DNA from: Frankia sp. AgB1.9
GTDB lineage: Bacteria; Actinomycetota; Actinomycetes; Frankiales; Frankiaceae
Assembly (NCBI RefSeq): GCF_016786355.1
Contig: NZ_JADWYX010000048.1
Coordinates: 33,341-67,829, forward strand
Length of the DNA: 34,489 nucleotides
Direction: 5' to 3'
The notes beneath the pieces were generated by a model. That model was given only the letters and a program-made list of their open reading frames with translations. It was not told the origin of the DNA and did no database searches. Positions 32,386 to 34,489 of this stretch are shown in pieces. Numbering within the stretch: the first letter of the stretch is position 1; every line of letters starts with the position of its first letter. Both the position numbers and the translations under genes were made by a program.

Positions 32386-34489
32386 GTGGACGGTCTGTCG
32401 GCCCGGGAAGTACGCGCGTTTGCCGAGATGTTCGGGGACTCGACGTCGGCGGGGCCGTTGTTGGCGTCGGTCGGGTTGCCTCGGTGGAGCCAGCCGGCCT
32501 GGGAGGGCCTGACTGCCGAGGAGTTCTGGTGGGAGGTCTCCCGGCTGTTCGCGGCGGGCAAGGTGCGCGCTGGTAGGAGTCGTCTGTTGGCTGTGGCGCG
32601 GGAGTCGTTCCCGGCGCATGCGGTCTTTGCTGGTGGCGTCGGGGTCCGGTCGGGTCCATCGGTGTGGGATGTGCCGCCTCGGCTGTCGCGGTTCGTGGGC
32701 CGTGAGGCGGAGTTGGCGGAGTTGGCGGAGCGGCTTGCGGCTGGTCCGGTGGTGTCGGTGGTGGCGTTGGCTGGCATGGGCGGGGTGGGTAAGACGGCGT
32801 TGGCGGTGGAGTACGCCTACCGGCATGAGGACGAGTTCGATGTGGTTTGGTGGGTGGCGGCGGAGCAGGCGGAGTTGGTGGCGGGTTCGCTGGCCGAGTT
32901 GGGTGAGGTGTTGGAGTTGCCGGCGGGGGTGGAGCCGGCGGCGGTGTTCGCGGAGTTGCGGCGGCGCGGTAGGCCGTGGCTGGTGGTGTTCGACAATGCT
33001 GAGGACCCGGCGTTGGTGGCGCGGTTTCGTCCGTCGGATCGGTTCGGGCGGGTGTTGGTAACGTCGCGGCGGGCGGACTGGGGCGGGCTGGGCAGGACGG
33101 TCGCGGTGTCGACGTTGGCGCGCTCGGATTCTGTGGCGCTGCTGGTGGGGCGGCTGCCGGTGGCTGATCCGCGGGTCGCGGATCGGGTCGCGGGGTTGGT
33201 CGGGGATTTAGCGTTGGCGTTGGAGCAGGCGGCGGCGTTCTGTGCCCAGACTGGAACGCCGCTGTCGGAGTTGGCGGAGCTGCTAGCGGAGCGGTTGGAC
33301 GACGTGATTGCCCTGGGGGAGGTTGCGGACCGGGCCGGGGAGACGGTGGCGACGCTGTGGGAGCTCTCGACGCAGCGGTTGGTGGGGACGACGCCGGCGG
33401 CGGTGGAGTTGTTGGAGGTGTTGGCGCTGTGCGCGTCGGACCCGGTGCCGCTGGATCTGTTCGACGGCCACGCCGCTCTGTGGGGCGCGGGACCGTTGGC
33501 CGAGGCTGCGGGCGACCGCGTTGCCTGGATTCAGGCCGTTGGCGCGTTGGTCGGTTACAGCCTGGCGAGCCGCGATGCGTCCGCGATCTGGGTGCATCGT
33601 TTGGTGCAGGCCGCGACTCGGCGATGGATGGGTACGCAGCGGCGGGCTCAGGTGCTGGCGATGCTGGCGGGCGTTCTGCGGGCCGACCTGCCTGGCGACA
33701 TCCGGCGCAGTCCGCAGGATTGGCCGCGTTGGCGAGAGCTGCTTGCCCATGTCAGCGCTGTGCTGGCGCGCGCCGACGATCCGGTCATGGCGGAGTTGGC
33801 TGGGGAGTCGGATCTGCGCGCCGCAGCCGGCGACGTGTCCTGGCTGTGCGACCGAACAGCGACGTTCCTGCAGGAGCATGCCCAACCGGCCGAGGCGCTG
33901 CCGTTGTTCGAGCGGGCGTTGGCGGTCACGGAGGCTGTCTACGGCCCCGACCACCCCGACGTCTCGACCCGCCTGAACAACCTGGCGATGGCGCTGCGAG
34001 CCCTAGGTCGCGCGAGCGAGGCGCTGCCGTTGCTCCAGCGGGCGTTGGCGATCGACGAGGCTGTCTCCGGCCCCGACCACCCCGACGTCTCGACCGACCT
34101 GAACAACCTGGCGTTGGCGCTGCGCGCCCTGGGGCGCGCGAGCGAGGCGCTGCCACTGCTCGAGCGGGCGTTGGCGATCACGGAGGCTGTCTACGGCCCC
34201 GACCACCCCGACGTCTCGACCCGCCTGAACAACCTGGCGATGGCGCTGCGAGCCCTAGGTCGCGCGAGCGAGGCGCTGCCGTTGCTCCAGCGGGCGTTGG
34301 CGATCGACGAGGCTGTCTCCGGCCCCGACCACCCCGACGTCTCGACCGACCTGAACAACCTGGCGTTGGCGCTGCGCGCCCTGGGGCGCGCGAGCGAGGC
34401 GCTGCCACTGCTCGAGCGGGCGTTGGCGATCACGGAGGCTGTCTACGGCCCCGACCACCCCGACGTCTCGACCCGCCTGAACAACCTGG
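32386..34489 (+). CDS. effector-associated domain-NB-ARC-TPR protein (STAND NTPase), 3' end missing
   Basis: The frame is open from 32338 to the window end. GTG 32386 (MDGLSAREVRAFAEMFGDST) with a G-rich site upstream is the likely start. Residues 3-85 resemble an effector-associated domain (LLASVGLPRWSQPAWEGLTA, EEFWWEVSRLFAAGKVRAGR). An NB-ARC ATPase follows: P-loop GMGGVGKT at 130-137, Walker B WLVVFDN at 198, VTSRRADW, a GLPLAL-like GDLALALEQA and WVHRLVQAAT in place of MHD. From about 500 come 42-residue kinesin-light-chain-type TPRs (EALPLLQRALAIDEAVSGPD). Such STAND proteins oligomerise when the repeats sense a ligand and recruit an effector through the N-terminal domain. Partner and ligand are unknown. 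Confidence 0.9.
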   Translation, partial: MDGLSAREVRAFAEMFGDSTSAGPLLASVGLPRWSQPAWEGLTAEEFWWEVSRLFAAGKVRAGRSRLLAVARESFPAHAVFAGGVGVRSGPSVWDVPPRLSRFVGREAELAELAERLAAGPVVSVVALAGMGGVGKTALAVEYAYRHEDEFDVVWWVAAEQAELVAGSLAELGEVLELPAGVEPAAVFAELRRRGRPWLVVFDNAEDPALVARFRPSDRFGRVLVTSRRADWGGLGRTVAVSTLARSDSVALLVGRLPVADPRVADRVAGLVGDLALALEQAAAFCAQTGTPLSELAELLAERLDDVIALGEVADRAGETVATLWELSTQRLVGTTPAAVELLEVLALCASDPVPLDLFDGHAALWGAGPLAEAAGDRVAWIQAVGALVGYSLASRDASAIWVHRLVQAATRRWMGTQRRAQVLAMLAGVLRADLPGDIRRSPQDWPRWRELLAHVSAVLARADDPVMAELAGESDLRAAAGDVSWLCDRTATFLQEHAQPAEALPLFERALAVTEAVYGPDHPDVSTRLNNLAMALRALGRASEALPLLQRALAIDEAVSGPDHPDVSTDLNNLALALRALGRASEALPLLERALAITEAVYGPDHPDVSTRLNNLAMALRALGRASEALPLLQRALAIDEAVSGPDHPDVSTDLNNLALALRALGRASEALPLLERALAITEAVYGPDHPDVSTRLNNL
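33928..34489 (+). repeat. 252-bp perfect coding repeat (paired TPRs)
   Basis: 33928-34237 is identical to 34180-34489, a shift of 252 bp (two 42-codon TPRs). The window ends inside the second copy, so the true copy number is unknown. Confidence 0.95.

Noticed and set aside
31521..32777. 418-codon minus-strand open frame
   Set aside because: Overlaps the inverted-repeat element, the hairpin array and the N-terminal domain of the STAND gene; low-complexity, no ribosome site.

Overview
The window looks like a high-GC actinobacterium, most likely Frankia or a close relative. The reasons are the very GC-rich third positions, the amtB-glnK-glnD nitrogen cluster with a GlnR-type operator, a DtxR/IdeR regulator with canonical ligand numbering, a DUF3039 protein, a pentapeptide-repeat protein, a SpoIIE-type phosphatase and TIR/WD40 and NB-ARC/TPR proteins. 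The genus is an inference. Both ends lie inside perfect repeats (a 19-bp tandem array at the left, a 252-bp coding repeat at the right), so the window is probably a whole contig broken at repeats.

Positions 1-18.9 kb are accessory DNA that ends at a tRNA-Arg(CCT) gene. It is a gene graveyard mixed with intact genes. The broken genes are a response regulator with an internal deletion whose last 41 codons lie about 2 kb away, a frameshifted pentapeptide-repeat protein, a TIR-domain remnant, an HTH protein with a frameshift and a stop, a frameshifted hypothetical gene, and likely recombinase-HTH and DUF5753 scraps. The intact genes are a GAF-SpoIIE (PP2C) phosphatase, a GAF-EAL c-di-GMP phosphodiesterase, a DUF5343-like protein and several small hypotheticals. 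Three same-strand copies (A, B, C, starting at about 5.24, 9.98 and 14.79 kb) of a GC-rich repeat with a palindromic core split the region into two blocks of about 4.7-4.8 kb. The palindrome recurs inside the operon of a large serine integrase at 17-19 kb. The integrase reading frame runs straight through the antisense of the tRNA, so the tRNA marks the right boundary of an integrated element. No left boundary is visible.

Positions 18.9-28.5 kb look like chromosomal core: tRNA-Arg, dtxR/ideR, a DUF3039 gene with a leaderless promoter, a secreted NlpC/P60 peptidoglycan hydrolase, then amtB, glnK and glnD (ammonium channel, PII protein and PII-modifying enzyme) and a convergent adenosine-deaminase-family gene. 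A two-site GlnR-like operator lies upstream of amtB, and strong hairpin terminators separate amtB from glnK and glnK from glnD.

Positions 28.5-34.5 kb are a second accessory region that looks like a conflict or defence island. It has a TIR-WD40 protein with five nearly identical blades. A coupled pair follows: a resolvase-fold protein lacking the catalytic Ser and Arg residues, and an unknown partner. Then comes a hairpin-rich non-coding stretch with a 244-bp inverted-repeat element, and an effector-associated-domain/NB-ARC/TPR protein (a STAND NTPase) that runs off the end. The dead-resolvase pair with its structured surroundings, next to TIR and STAND genes, is the best candidate for something undescribed.
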